From contig JAKLLA010000021.1 of assembly GCA_023150375.1 (NCBI GenBank), forward strand, positions 1 to 64,000: 64,000 nucleotides of DNA, written 5' to 3'. Every line of letters starts with the position of its first letter. Within the stretch, counting starts at the first letter, position 1. The position numbers were made by a program, and so were the translations under genes. Origin of the DNA: Burkholderiaceae bacterium (GTDB lineage Bacteria; Pseudomonadota; Gammaproteobacteria; Burkholderiales; Burkholderiaceae_C). Shown one piece after another: positions 1 to 8,061 of the stretch. The notes beneath the pieces are model-generated. The model searched no databases. It saw nothing but the letters and a program-made list of their open reading frames with translations, and was not told the DNA's origin.

Positions 1-139
1 CAAGGACGGCGCCGATCAGCTCGTGATCAACGCGCAGAACTGCGTGCACTGCAAGACCTGCGACATCAAGGACCCGACGCAGAACATCGTCTGGGTCACC
101 CCCGAGGGCGGCGGCGGGCCGAACTACGCGGGGATGTGA
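1..139 (+). CDS. Electron transfer flavoprotein-ubiquinone oxidoreductase, C-terminal end (partial)
   Basis: Only the last 45 codons are present; the gene begins before the window. The residues [13 protein letters not shown] form the cysteine-rich loop that binds the [4Fe-4S] cluster of ETF-QO, and the ending resembles the family C-terminus. The enzyme passes electrons from reduced ETF (fatty-acid and amino-acid oxidation) to membrane ubiquinone. Its position just before an acyl-CoA synthetase fits a fatty-acid oxidation neighbourhood. The reading frame is position 2 and the stop is at 137-139. Confidence 0.88.
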   Translation, partial: KDGADQLVINAQNCVHCKTCDIKDPTQNIVWVTPEGGGGPNYAGM

Positions 140-216
140 GCGCTGGCACCGGTGTGCCGGCGTCCGATACCGCGGCGCGGCACGTCCGACCGCCATCCAA
201 CGAAGGAGAGATTCCC

Positions 217-1845
217 ATGCAAGGCCAGATGATGAGCATGCCCCTGCTCACCTCCTCGCTGCTGGTGCACGCCGAACGCCACCACGGCGACCGCGAGATC
301 GTCTCGCGCCGGGTGGAGGGCGACATCCACCGCATGACCTACCGCGACCTGGCGGCACGCTCGCGCCGGCTGGCCAAGGCACTGCGCCGGCTGGGCATCC
401 AGGACGGCGAGCGGGTGGCCACGCTGGCCTGGAACGGCCACCGCCACATGGAGCTGTACTACGCGGTGTCGGGCATGGGCGCGGTGCTGCACACCCTGAA
501 CCCGCGCCTGCACGCCGACCAGGTGGTCTACATCGCCGACCACGCCGAAGACCAGGTGCTGTTCTTCGACCTGACCTTCCTGCCGCTGGTCGAAGCCGTG
601 GCCCACCGCGTGAAGACGGTGCGCGCCTTCGTGGCCCTGACCGACCGCGCCCACCTGCCGGCCTCGGCGAAGATCCCAGGCCTGCTCTGCTACGAGGACC
701 TGCTCGACGCCGAGGACGACCGCTTCGACTGGCCGAGTTTCCCGGAGGAGAACGCGGCGACGCTGTGCTACACCTCCGGCACCACCGGCAACCCCAAGGG
801 GGTGCTCTACAGCCACCGTTCCACGCTGCTGCACACCTTTGCCGCCGCGCTGCCGGATGCGCTGAACTGCGCCGCGGCCGACACCATCCTGCCGGTGGTG
901 CCGATGTTCCACGTCAACGCCTGGGGCCTGCCCTATGTGGCGTGCATGGTCGGCGCCAAGCTGGTCTTCCCCGGCCCCGGGCTGGATGGCGCCTCGCTGT
1001 ACGAGCTGTTCGAGACCGAGGGCGTGACCCTGTCGGCCGGCGTGCCCACCGTCTGGCAGGGCCTGCTCGGTCACGTGAACGCCAAGGGGCTGAAGTTCTC
1101 CACCATGCGCCGCACCGTGATCGGCGGCTCGGCCTGCCCGCCGGCGATGATCCGCGCCTTCGAGGTCGAGCACGGCGTGCACGTGATCCACGCCTGGGGC
1201 ATGACCGAACTCAGCCCGCTGGGCACGGTGTGCAGCTTCAAGGCCCAGCACGCGCAGTGGTCGCAGAGCAACCGCCTGGCGCTGCAATCCAAACAGGGCC
1301 GCGCGATCTTCGGCGTCGACATGAAGGTGGTCGACGGCGAGGGCCGCGAGCTGCCGCCCGACAGCCCGGTCAGCGGCGACCTGCTGGTGCGCGGCCACTG
1401 GGTGGTGTCGCGCTACTTCCGCGAGGAGGGCCACGGCCCGCTGGTGGATGGCTGGTTCCCCACCGGCGACGTGGCGCGCATCGACCCCGACGGCTACATG
1501 CAGATCACCGACCGCAGCAAGGACGTCATCAAGTCCGGCGGCGAATGGATCGGCTCGATCGACCTGGAGAACGTCGCGATGGCCCACCCGGCGGTGGCCA
1601 TGGCCGCCTGCATTGCCGCCAGGCACCCGAAGTGGGACGAACGCCCGCTGCTGGTGGTGTCGCTGAAGCCCGGCGCCACGCTGACCCGCGAGGAGATGCT
1701 GGCCTTCTACGAGGGCAAGATCGCCAAGTGGTGGACGCCCGACGACGTGGTCTTCGTCGACGACATCCCCCTGGGTGCCACCGGCAAGATGCTCAAGCAC
1801 AAGCTGCGCGAGCGCTTCCGCGACCACGTCCTGCCCGGGCTCTGA
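217..1845 (+). CDS. Medium/long-chain acyl-CoA synthetase (AMP-forming, AlkK-like)
   Basis: A 542-residue adenylate-forming ligase that should activate a fatty acid to its CoA thioester with ATP. The phosphate-binding signature YTSGTTGNPKGV starts near residue 185. The adenylate core motif GWFPTGDVARID is near residue 412, and the C-terminal hinge and catalytic lysine segment GATGKMLKHKLRE is near 520-530. The length is typical of the family. An in-frame ATG at 136 exists, but the ATG at 217 is preceded by GAAGGAGAG at a good distance and gives the family N-terminus. Sequence style is closest to AlkK/3-methylthiopropionyl-CoA ligase proteins; the exact chain length used cannot be read from sequence. 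The ETF-QO gene upstream supports a role in beta-oxidation. Confidence 0.88.
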   Translation: MQGQMMSMPLLTSSLLVHAERHHGDREIVSRRVEGDIHRMTYRDLAARSRRLAKALRRLGIQDGERVATLAWNGHRHMELYYAVSGMGAVLHTLNPRLHADQVVYIADHAEDQVLFFDLTFLPLVEAVAHRVKTVRAFVALTDRAHLPASAKIPGLLCYEDLLDAEDDRFDWPSFPEENAATLCYTSGTTGNPKGVLYSHRSTLLHTFAAALPDALNCAAADTILPVVPMFHVNAWGLPYVACMVGAKLVFPGPGLDGASLYELFETEGVTLSAGVPTVWQGLLGHVNAKGLKFSTMRRTVIGGSACPPAMIRAFEVEHGVHVIHAWGMTELSPLGTVCSFKAQHAQWSQSNRLALQSKQGRAIFGVDMKVVDGEGRELPPDSPVSGDLLVRGHWVVSRYFREEGHGPLVDGWFPTGDVARIDPDGYMQITDRSKDVIKSGGEWIGSIDLENVAMAHPAVAMAACIAARHPKWDERPLLVVSLKPGATLTREEMLAFYEGKIAKWWTPDDVVFVDDIPLGATGKMLKHKLRERFRDHVLPGL

Positions 1846-1867
1846 GGCCGCACACCGGGGTCGGGCC

Positions 1868-2698
1868 GTGCAGGTGCAGCTGATCGCCGACGACCCGCAG
1901 CGCGCCGCCGCGCTGCGCGCCCGCCTGGAGCGCCTGGGCATCGCCGTGGCTCCCCCGCCGGGCCGCGACGGCACCGGCCCGGGCGCGCCGCTGGTGCTGC
2001 TCGACCTGGGCGGCGAGCACCGCTGCGCGCTGGAGCGCCTGCAGGCGCTGCGCCAGGGCCAGGACCCGCGCCCGGTGCTGGCGCTGGCCGGCGGCGACTC
2101 GCCCGAGGAGCGCATCCTGGCGCTGGACCACGGCGCGGACGACTGCGTCGGCGCCGACGTTCACGACGCCGAACTCGCCGCCCGCCTGCGCGCGCAGGCG
2201 CGCCGCCGCAGCGTCGAAGCCGGCCGCCGCGTCCACTGCGGCCCGCTGACCTACGACCTGCACGAACGCAGCGCCTTCCTCGACGGCCAGCCGCTGCGCC
2301 TGTCGCAGCAGGAGCTGGCCCTGTTCGAGGCCCTGATCCGCCGCCCCGGCCGCCTGGTCACCGCCCAGGCCCTGCACGACCGCCTGCTCAGCCGCCGCGA
2401 CGACCTCAGCCTGAACGCCGTGCAGGTGCAGGTCTGCCGCCTGCGCCGCAAGCTGCGCCACAGCACGGTGCGCATCGCGACGGTGCGGGGGGTGGGGTAT
2501 TGCCTCGAGACCGGTGGAGCCCCGGACGCAGCGGCAGCGCGACCGTCCGCCGGGGCGCCGTCTGCGGCGCCGGCGCCCCCTCAGCCGCCCGCCCGCTGCG
2601 GCACCGCCAGCAACGCCTTGGCCGCCTCGATGCGCAGCGTCAACGGCACCGCGGCGTCGTTCATCACCGCCAGCAGGAAGGCGCGCGGATCGTCCTGA
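1868..2698 (+). CDS. OmpR-type response regulator with degenerate receiver domain
   Basis: A DNA-binding regulator of about 276 residues. The N-terminal half resembles a CheY-like receiver: an acidic pair in LIADD, a possible phospho-acceptor in VLLDLG and a GADDCVG segment. The Lys of the usual xKPF motif is replaced (GADV), and the switch Thr is Ala (LALAG). Phosphorylation may therefore be altered or absent. Residues about 120-215 form a winged-helix domain ending in ATVRGVGYCLE, normally the end of the protein. A further roughly 60-residue Ala/Pro-rich tail runs 118 bases into the opposing gene. GTG at 1868 is chosen because it starts the receiver strand; GTG at 1874 is possible. No histidine kinase is adjacent. 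Confidence 0.72.
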   Translation: MQVQLIADDPQRAAALRARLERLGIAVAPPPGRDGTGPGAPLVLLDLGGEHRCALERLQALRQGQDPRPVLALAGGDSPEERILALDHGADDCVGADVHDAELAARLRAQARRRSVEAGRRVHCGPLTYDLHERSAFLDGQPLRLSQQELALFEALIRRPGRLVTAQALHDRLLSRRDDLSLNAVQVQVCRLRRKLRHSTVRIATVRGVGYCLETGGAPDAAAARPSAGAPSAAPAPPQPPARCGTASNALAASMRSVNGTAASFITASRKARGSS

Positions 2699-3414
2699 GG
2701 CGCCCGACCCGGGGCCAGGCGCGTGTCGGGCGTGTCGGACAGCGGCGCGGCGGCGCCGCCGGCTTCGCGGCAGACCGCTGCGGCGGGGTCCGCAACGGCA
2801 GCGCCGGGCGCTGCGCAGCCCGGCGGCGCGGCCGGCGTCGCCTCGGGCGGGCTCAGCGCCGTCAGCGCGGCCGCGAAGGCGGCCGGGCCGATCGGCTGCA
2901 GCGCCGCGAGCAGCCGGGCCTGCGCCTCGTCGCCGGGCGGAATCTCGAGCCAGGGCGTCTCGGCAAAGACCGGGGCCAGGTCGGCCGAGACGAAGGCCGA
3001 CCAGCGTCCCCCCGGCGGCTGCTCGGCCGGCACCGGCGGCGGCACGGCGCCGTCGGATGCGCCGCTCGGCCAGCACCGCAGTCGATTCGGCCTCAGCCCG
3101 GCCAGCCAGCGCCGGCACAGCCCCTCGAGGAAGGCCGTGCCTTGTGCGGACGCCACCGGCTCGGCCAGCGCGAACCAGAGCTGGAAGCCTTCTTGACCCG
3201 ACACCGCGATCGCCGGGGCCGGCAGCTCGAGTTCCACCTGCACGCCACGCCACACCTGCGCCAGCGGCTCCCACTCGGCGGGGCGGGCGAGTTCGAGGAC
3301 CAGGGCGCGGCAGGCTGCCGGAGCCGGCGCAGGCGCGTGCCCGGGCGAAGCGGGATCACGCGGGCCCGGGAGGCCGAACAGGCGGTGAAGTTCTTGGTGC
3401 AGGCGATGGGTCAT
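2581..3414 (-). CDS. Conserved hypothetical protein, Ala/Pro-rich
   Basis: A 277-residue protein without a recognised catalytic motif. The N-terminal part (about 1-110) looks folded, with aromatic and acidic residues (VWRGVQVELELP, GFQLWFALAEPV). A low-complexity Ala/Pro/Gly region follows, then a C-terminal helix DDPRAFLLAVMNDAAVPLTLRIEAAKALL. That helix recalls short conserved helices seen in phage terminase-like and other unknown proteins. The GGAGACG sequence upstream of the ATG supports the start. Its 3' end overlaps the tail of the response regulator on the other strand by 118 bases. Function unknown. Confidence 0.6.
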   Translation of the reverse strand: MTHRLHQELHRLFGLPGPRDPASPGHAPAPAPAACRALVLELARPAEWEPLAQVWRGVQVELELPAPAIAVSGQEGFQLWFALAEPVASAQGTAFLEGLCRRWLAGLRPNRLRCWPSGASDGAVPPPVPAEQPPGGRWSAFVSADLAPVFAETPWLEIPPGDEAQARLLAALQPIGPAAFAAALTALSPPEATPAAPPGCAAPGAAVADPAAAVCREAGGAAAPLSDTPDTRLAPGRAPQDDPRAFLLAVMNDAAVPLTLRIEAAKALLAVPQRAGG

Positions 3415-3561
3415 GGCGATGCGTCTCCGACCGGGACGCAGCGTGGCGCGCGCCCGGCATGTCGGACCGACACTCTAGCGGCCCCTGGAAGGATCGGGCC
3501 GCGCCGACTGCGCGCCCGGCGGCCCGCCCGACGGGGCCGACCCGGGCCCCCTGCGGCCGGA

Positions 3562-5595
3562 TCAGGCCACGCCGCGGCCCGCCCCGGCCCGCTGGCGCCA
3601 GAACGCGCTGTCGCAGAGCCGCTCGGCGCCGCTGCGTTCGTCGACCAGCCAGAACTGGCGGCCGTCGGCGCTGCTGCGGCTGACCTCGCCACGCAGCCGG
3701 CCGGCGGCCACGCGGCGGCCCACCGCGTTGGCGGGAAAGTCGGGCGCGCCGGCCAGGCGTTCCAGCGGCACCGCCTCGCGCGCATCGCCGGCCAGGCGCA
3801 GGCGCTGCAGCACGCGGGCCAGCAGCGGGTTGTCCGCGTCGGACGGCGACATCCAGATCAGCAGCTTGGCCTGGGCACGGCTGAAGGCGACATTGAAGAG
3901 CCGCTCGGCCGCCTCGCCCTGCAGGAAGGGCTGGCGGCCGTCGACCGGGTCGAACAGCAGCACCGGCGCCTCGCTGCCCTGCGCACGGTGCACCGTGCTG
4001 ACCTTGACGCCGCCGATGCCGCGTGCCTGCAGGCACTGGCGGATCAGCGTGCGCTGGGCCCGGAAGGGGGTGAGCACCACCAGCTCGTCGGCCTGCCAGT
4101 CGCCGCAGGCCAGCGCCTGCGCCACCCGCTCGGCGATGGCCTCGGCGGACTCGCGCCGCTGCGGCCCGCGCTCACGGGCCGACCAGGCGCCGTCCTGCCC
4201 CACCGGGCAGATCTGCAGGTGGGTGTGGGCGTCGAGGTCGCCCAGCGCACGCCGGCGCTGCGCCGACCAGGCGGGCGAGGCGCGGGCGTCGTCGGCCACG
4301 CGCAGCTCGCCCTCGTAGAAGAGCTCGCTGACCAGGTCGCCGATCGGCGCGGCCATGCGCGACTGCTCGTCCAGCCGCTGCACCGCCGCGGTCGCGCCGC
4401 GCGGCATCAGGGAAAAGGCGCTGCGGCCCAGCCAGCGCGCGGCCTGCCGGTCGGGGCTGCGCTGCACCGGGCCGAGCTGGCCGGGATCACCCGCGAACAG
4501 CCAGGCGCGGCCCAGCGGCATCAGGGCCAGCGCCTGGGCCAGGCCGACCTGGCTGGCCTCGTCGAAGACCACGAGGTCGAAGGGCGGCGCATCGGCGGGC
4601 GCAAGGTCGCGCAGGGTCTTCAGCGTGAAGGTGGCGCGGCTGGTGGTCATCGCCGCCAGGCGGCAGTGCCGCAGCACCTGCAGCGAGGCGGCGCGCAGCG
4701 CCTCGCGCAGCGCCGCCACCTGCGCGGACCAGTCCGCCAGCGCCGCCAGGTCCCGGGTGCCGGGGCGGGCCGCCTCGGCGCGGGCCAGGCGGGCGATGGC
4801 GGCCGGGTCCTGGCGGGGCAGCAGGTGCTCGCGCCCGACGTAGGCGGCGGCCTGCACGCGGCTGCCCAGGCGCTGCACGGCGGGGCGCCAGCGCTCGCGC
4901 CGGCCGCGCTGCAGGGCCTTGTCCACCGCCAGCGTGGCCAGGTCGACCGCGGCGTTGGTGGTCGACAGCAGCAGCACCCGCGCCTGCGGGCGCCGGTCGA
5001 GGTACTCGGCCAGCAGCACGCCCAGGGTGGTGGTCTTGCCGGTGCCGGGCGGGCCCCAGAGGAAGCCGCAGCGCTGCCGCGCCAGCGCCAGCGCGCGGCG
5101 CTGCGCCGGGCGCAGCCAGCGAAACGGGTCGCCGCCGAGGTCGACCCCGCCGGCCGCGTCGTCCAGCCGTTCGGCCTGCGACAGCGCCGGCAGCGCGGCC
5201 AGGGCGCGCGCCGACCAGTCGGCGTCCCACCAGGCCTCGGCCAGTGGCGCGAGGAAACGCGGCGGGTACAGGCGGATCAGCTGGTCGGGCCCGGGCGGCG
5301 GGCTGCTGGCCTGCTGCAGCACCAGGCGGTCTTCCTCGACGTCCACCGCCAGCACGCTGGCGCCGCCCTTCTGCGGTGCCCCCCACCAGGCCGAGGCGCC
5401 GTCCAGGCTGTCGTCCAGCAGCGCCTGCGAGGCCGCCGCGCCCGGGCGCTGGCCCTCGGCATAGACATAGCCGGGCTGCAGCGTGACGCGCCAGAGCGCG
5501 CCCTCGCGCTCGCGGCGCAGGACCTTGAAGTCGTAGTACTCGGGGGTGGCCTGCAGCTCGGCGTCGAGGGCGGCACGGATCTCGGCCAGGCTCAT
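3562..5595 (-). CDS. UPF1-like superfamily 1 helicase / AAA domain protein
   Basis: A 677-residue nucleic-acid helicase-like ATPase. Walker A GPPGTGKTTT is at about residues 181-190. The Walker B/DEAD-like box VVFDEAS is near 343-348. A Q/R-rich segment follows, and a C-terminal helicase lobe carries the motif VI region LFNVAFSRAQAKLLIW. The roughly 150-residue N-terminal region has no familiar fold and may bind nucleic acid or a partner. The layout resembles DNA2/UPF1-type bacterial AAA_11/AAA_12 proteins, some of which serve in defence or repair and others of which stand alone. It lies downstream of a chemoreceptor on the same strand, 76 bases apart, with no obvious functional link. Confidence 0.8.
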   Translation of the reverse strand: MSLAEIRAALDAELQATPEYYDFKVLRREREGALWRVTLQPGYVYAEGQRPGAAASQALLDDSLDGASAWWGAPQKGGASVLAVDVEEDRLVLQQASSPPPGPDQLIRLYPPRFLAPLAEAWWDADWSARALAALPALSQAERLDDAAGGVDLGGDPFRWLRPAQRRALALARQRCGFLWGPPGTGKTTTLGVLLAEYLDRRPQARVLLLSTTNAAVDLATLAVDKALQRGRRERWRPAVQRLGSRVQAAAYVGREHLLPRQDPAAIARLARAEAARPGTRDLAALADWSAQVAALREALRAASLQVLRHCRLAAMTTSRATFTLKTLRDLAPADAPPFDLVVFDEASQVGLAQALALMPLGRAWLFAGDPGQLGPVQRSPDRQAARWLGRSAFSLMPRGATAAVQRLDEQSRMAAPIGDLVSELFYEGELRVADDARASPAWSAQRRRALGDLDAHTHLQICPVGQDGAWSARERGPQRRESAEAIAERVAQALACGDWQADELVVLTPFRAQRTLIRQCLQARGIGGVKVSTVHRAQGSEAPVLLFDPVDGRQPFLQGEAAERLFNVAFSRAQAKLLIWMSPSDADNPLLARVLQRLRLAGDAREAVPLERLAGAPDFPANAVGRRVAAGRLRGEVSRSSADGRQFWLVDERSGAERLCDSAFWRQRAGAGRGVA

Positions 5596-5671
5596 GCCGG
5601 CCGCAACGTCGGGAAGATCACGATGCGGCCGATTCTAGGCAGCCGCTCCAGGCCGCCGCCAGCGGAGCGGC

Positions 5672-7225
5672 TCAGGCCGTGCGGAACACCGCCAGCGAGC
5701 TGCGCAGCGCGTGCGCCTGCTGGCGCAGCGACTCGGTGGCCGCGGCGGCCTGTTCGACCAGCGCGGCGTTCTGCTGGGTGTTGCCGTCCATGCGGCCCAC
5801 CGCCTCGCTGACCGAGGAGACACCGCGCGCCTGCTCCTCGCTGGCCTGCGCGATGGTGGTGATCAGCCCGCTGGCCGACTCGATGGCCTGCACCACCTCG
5901 CCCATGATCTGGCCGGCGGCCTGGGCCTTGTCCGAGCCGCTGCCCACCTGCTCGACCGAGTCGCCGATCAGGCTGCGGATCTCCTTGGACGAGGCGGCGC
6001 TGCGCGCGGCCAGGGCGCGCACCTCCTCGGCCACCACCGCGAAGCCGCGGCCGTGCTCGCCGGCGCGCGCGGCTTCCACCGCGGCGTTGAGGGCGAGGAT
6101 GTTGGTCTGGAAGGCCAGCGAGTCGATCACGCCGATGATGTCGCGGATGCGCAGCGCCTGCGTGGCGATCTGCTCCATCGAACTGACCGCCTGCTGCACC
6201 GCGTCACCGCCCTGGCGGGCGATCTCGGCGGCCCGCGCGGCCAGCTGCTGCGCATCGGCCGCGCTGCGGCTGCTGCCGTGCATGCGACCGCAGAGCTGCT
6301 CCATCGTCGAGGCGGCGTGCTGCAGCTCGGAAGCGGTCTGCTCGGTGCGCGTCGAGAGATTCTGGTTGCCCTGCGCGATCTCGGCGCTGGCGCCCTCGAT
6401 CTGCTGCGCCGCGCCCTGGATCTGCCCGAGCAGGCCGCGCAGCCGCTCGGCCACCTCCTGCATCGAGGCCAGCACCTGGCCGGTCTCGTCGCGCCCGGCC
6501 ACGCGCGCCACCTGGGTGAGCTGGCCGGCGGCGATCTCGCGGGCCATCTCGACGGCGCCCTGCAGCGGGCGGCGGATCATGCCCACGCACAGCCAGGTCG
6601 TCAGCGCGGTCAACAGCAGGGCCGCGGCCAGCGTGCCCAGGGCGACCAGGTCGGCGCGCCGCGCCGCCGCGGTGGCGCCCTCGACCTCGGCCAGGCTGCG
6701 CCGGTCGACCTGCTCGGCCAGCCGGTCCACGGCCTGGGCCAGGCGGGCATGTTCCTCCTCGGCCGGCGTCATCATCATCGCCGCCTGCGACACCCCGGCG
6801 GACTTCATGTCCAGCGCGTCGCGGGCGGATTGGGAAAAGCGTTCCAGCGACTGGCGGATCTGCGCGTACAGCGCCCGGTCGTCCGGGTGCGCCTGCGCGG
6901 CCAGCGTCTCGACGTGGCTGCGCAGCGCGGTGAGTTCGGCCTGGATGGCCCGGTCGACCGCCTCGGTGCGCTCGGCCTTCATGCCCGAGCCCTCGTAGGC
7001 CAGGCTGCGCATGACCATCCCGTCCAGGCGCACCACCCGGGTTTCCAGGTCGGCAGCGGCCTCGATGGCCGGCAGCTGGGCCTCCTGCAGCGAGCGCAGG
7101 GAGGCCAGACTGGTCTGGCCGGACAGGCGACCGACCGCGGCCACGATCAGCAGGCAGACGATCGCCAGCAGCGGCGCGATCGCGACCTTGGCTGCGATGG
7201 GCAGGTCTCGAAGGAATGTGGACAT
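5672..7225 (-). CDS. Methyl-accepting chemotaxis protein (membrane type)
   Basis: A 517-residue chemoreceptor. One transmembrane segment lies near residues 12-34, a periplasmic helical region of about 155 residues follows, and a second transmembrane segment is near 188-210. A HAMP domain comes next, then a cytoplasmic signalling hairpin with the conserved tip [20 protein letters not shown] and [15 protein letters not shown]. The periplasmic part is predicted all-helical, as in four-helix-bundle receptors. It should control CheA through CheW. The gene directly upstream encodes a secreted Cache-domain protein on the same strand (73-base gap), a plausible ligand-binding partner. No C-terminal CheR-tethering pentapeptide is seen; the end is SSLAVFRTA. 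Confidence 0.9.
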   Translation of the reverse strand: MSTFLRDLPIAAKVAIAPLLAIVCLLIVAAVGRLSGQTSLASLRSLQEAQLPAIEAAADLETRVVRLDGMVMRSLAYEGSGMKAERTEAVDRAIQAELTALRSHVETLAAQAHPDDRALYAQIRQSLERFSQSARDALDMKSAGVSQAAMMMTPAEEEHARLAQAVDRLAEQVDRRSLAEVEGATAAARRADLVALGTLAAALLLTALTTWLCVGMIRRPLQGAVEMAREIAAGQLTQVARVAGRDETGQVLASMQEVAERLRGLLGQIQGAAQQIEGASAEIAQGNQNLSTRTEQTASELQHAASTMEQLCGRMHGSSRSAADAQQLAARAAEIARQGGDAVQQAVSSMEQIATQALRIRDIIGVIDSLAFQTNILALNAAVEAARAGEHGRGFAVVAEEVRALAARSAASSKEIRSLIGDSVEQVGSGSDKAQAAGQIMGEVVQAIESASGLITTIAQASEEQARGVSSVSEAVGRMDGNTQQNAALVEQAAAATESLRQQAHALRSSLAVFRTA

Positions 7226-7298
7226 GGCAGTGCGGACGGCCCCGGGGGCCGCCTCGGGAAGAGGAGGGGTTGCGGCGGGCTCGGACCCGCGGCGGCGC

Positions 7299-7772
7299 TC
7301 AGCGGTACACGCCGACGCCGACGAACATGTCGCTGCCGGCCACCCGCTGGATGTAGGCAGACTTGTCCTCGACCTTCCGGGTCACCGGGTGCGCCCATTC
7401 GTAGTCCACCCAGGTCGGCTTGCCGCTGCGCGCGACCTCGACCATCTGCTTGGCGAACTCCTTGCCCGAGGCGTCCTTGACGCCCAGGGTGTTCTTGCCG
7501 ATCAGCTTGTCGTTGATGTGGAAGCGCATCGTGCCGGCGAACTCCTGCACGAAGGGGAACAGGTCCTTGGGCATCCAGCGCGCGCGGTCGGTGGCGAAGT
7601 CCTTGGCAGCCTGCTCGATGCCGACCTTCTTGACATGGGCGGCGGCGGCCTCGCACAGGGCCTTGGCCTCCTCGCGGCTGCCCTGCTCGCCGGCCGCGAA
7701 GGCGACACCGGAGAACAGCGCGCCGGCGGCGAGCACACACAGGGCGGACAGGGAGGAACGACGGTGCATCAT
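7299..7772 (-). CDS. Secreted single-Cache-domain protein
   Basis: About 157 residues with a clear signal peptide (basic MMHRRSS, hydrophobic core, AFA-A cleavage site). The mature part is a Cache-like sensory fold: a long N-terminal helix ([16 protein letters not shown]), then [49 protein letters not shown] and a final FVGVGVYR strand. Such free Cache proteins can sense small ligands in the periplasm. The start at 7772 (or the next ATG at 7769) follows AGGAG; the upstream ATG at 7802 has no ribosome site. The protein is probably co-transcribed with the chemoreceptor that follows. Confidence 0.75.
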   Translation of the reverse strand: MMHRRSSLSALCVLAAGALFSGVAFAAGEQGSREEAKALCEAAAAHVKKVGIEQAAKDFATDRARWMPKDLFPFVQEFAGTMRFHINDKLIGKNTLGVKDASGKEFAKQMVEVARSGKPTWVDYEWAHPVTRKVEDKSAYIQRVAGSDMFVGVGVYR

Positions 7773-8061
7773 GAAGGGATCTCCTGAACGGGTGAACGTC
7801 ACACGGGGTTATCGGCAGACAGGCGGCAGCGCTGGATCCGGGGTCCCCCGCAAGGGCGCAGCGCCGCCGTGAGATCCGGCACGCACGGCCACCCCCGCGA
7901 TGCGGCCGGCAGCCCGGGCCACCCGCTCGATGCCCGGGACCGTATCTGCATCACCTGCCATTGGAGGCCGATCCGCGCGCGGTCGATCGATGGAAAAGCG
8001 GGGTCGGCCCCTACACTGGCGGCCGGCGGGCCCGGGGCCCGCACCACCGCGCGAGGCAGCC

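Noticed and set aside
2500-5811. Very long plus-strand open frame opposite the helicase
   Set aside because: Composition is Arg/Gly/Ala/Gln-rich without motifs; it is the antisense shadow of the helicase and its neighbour.
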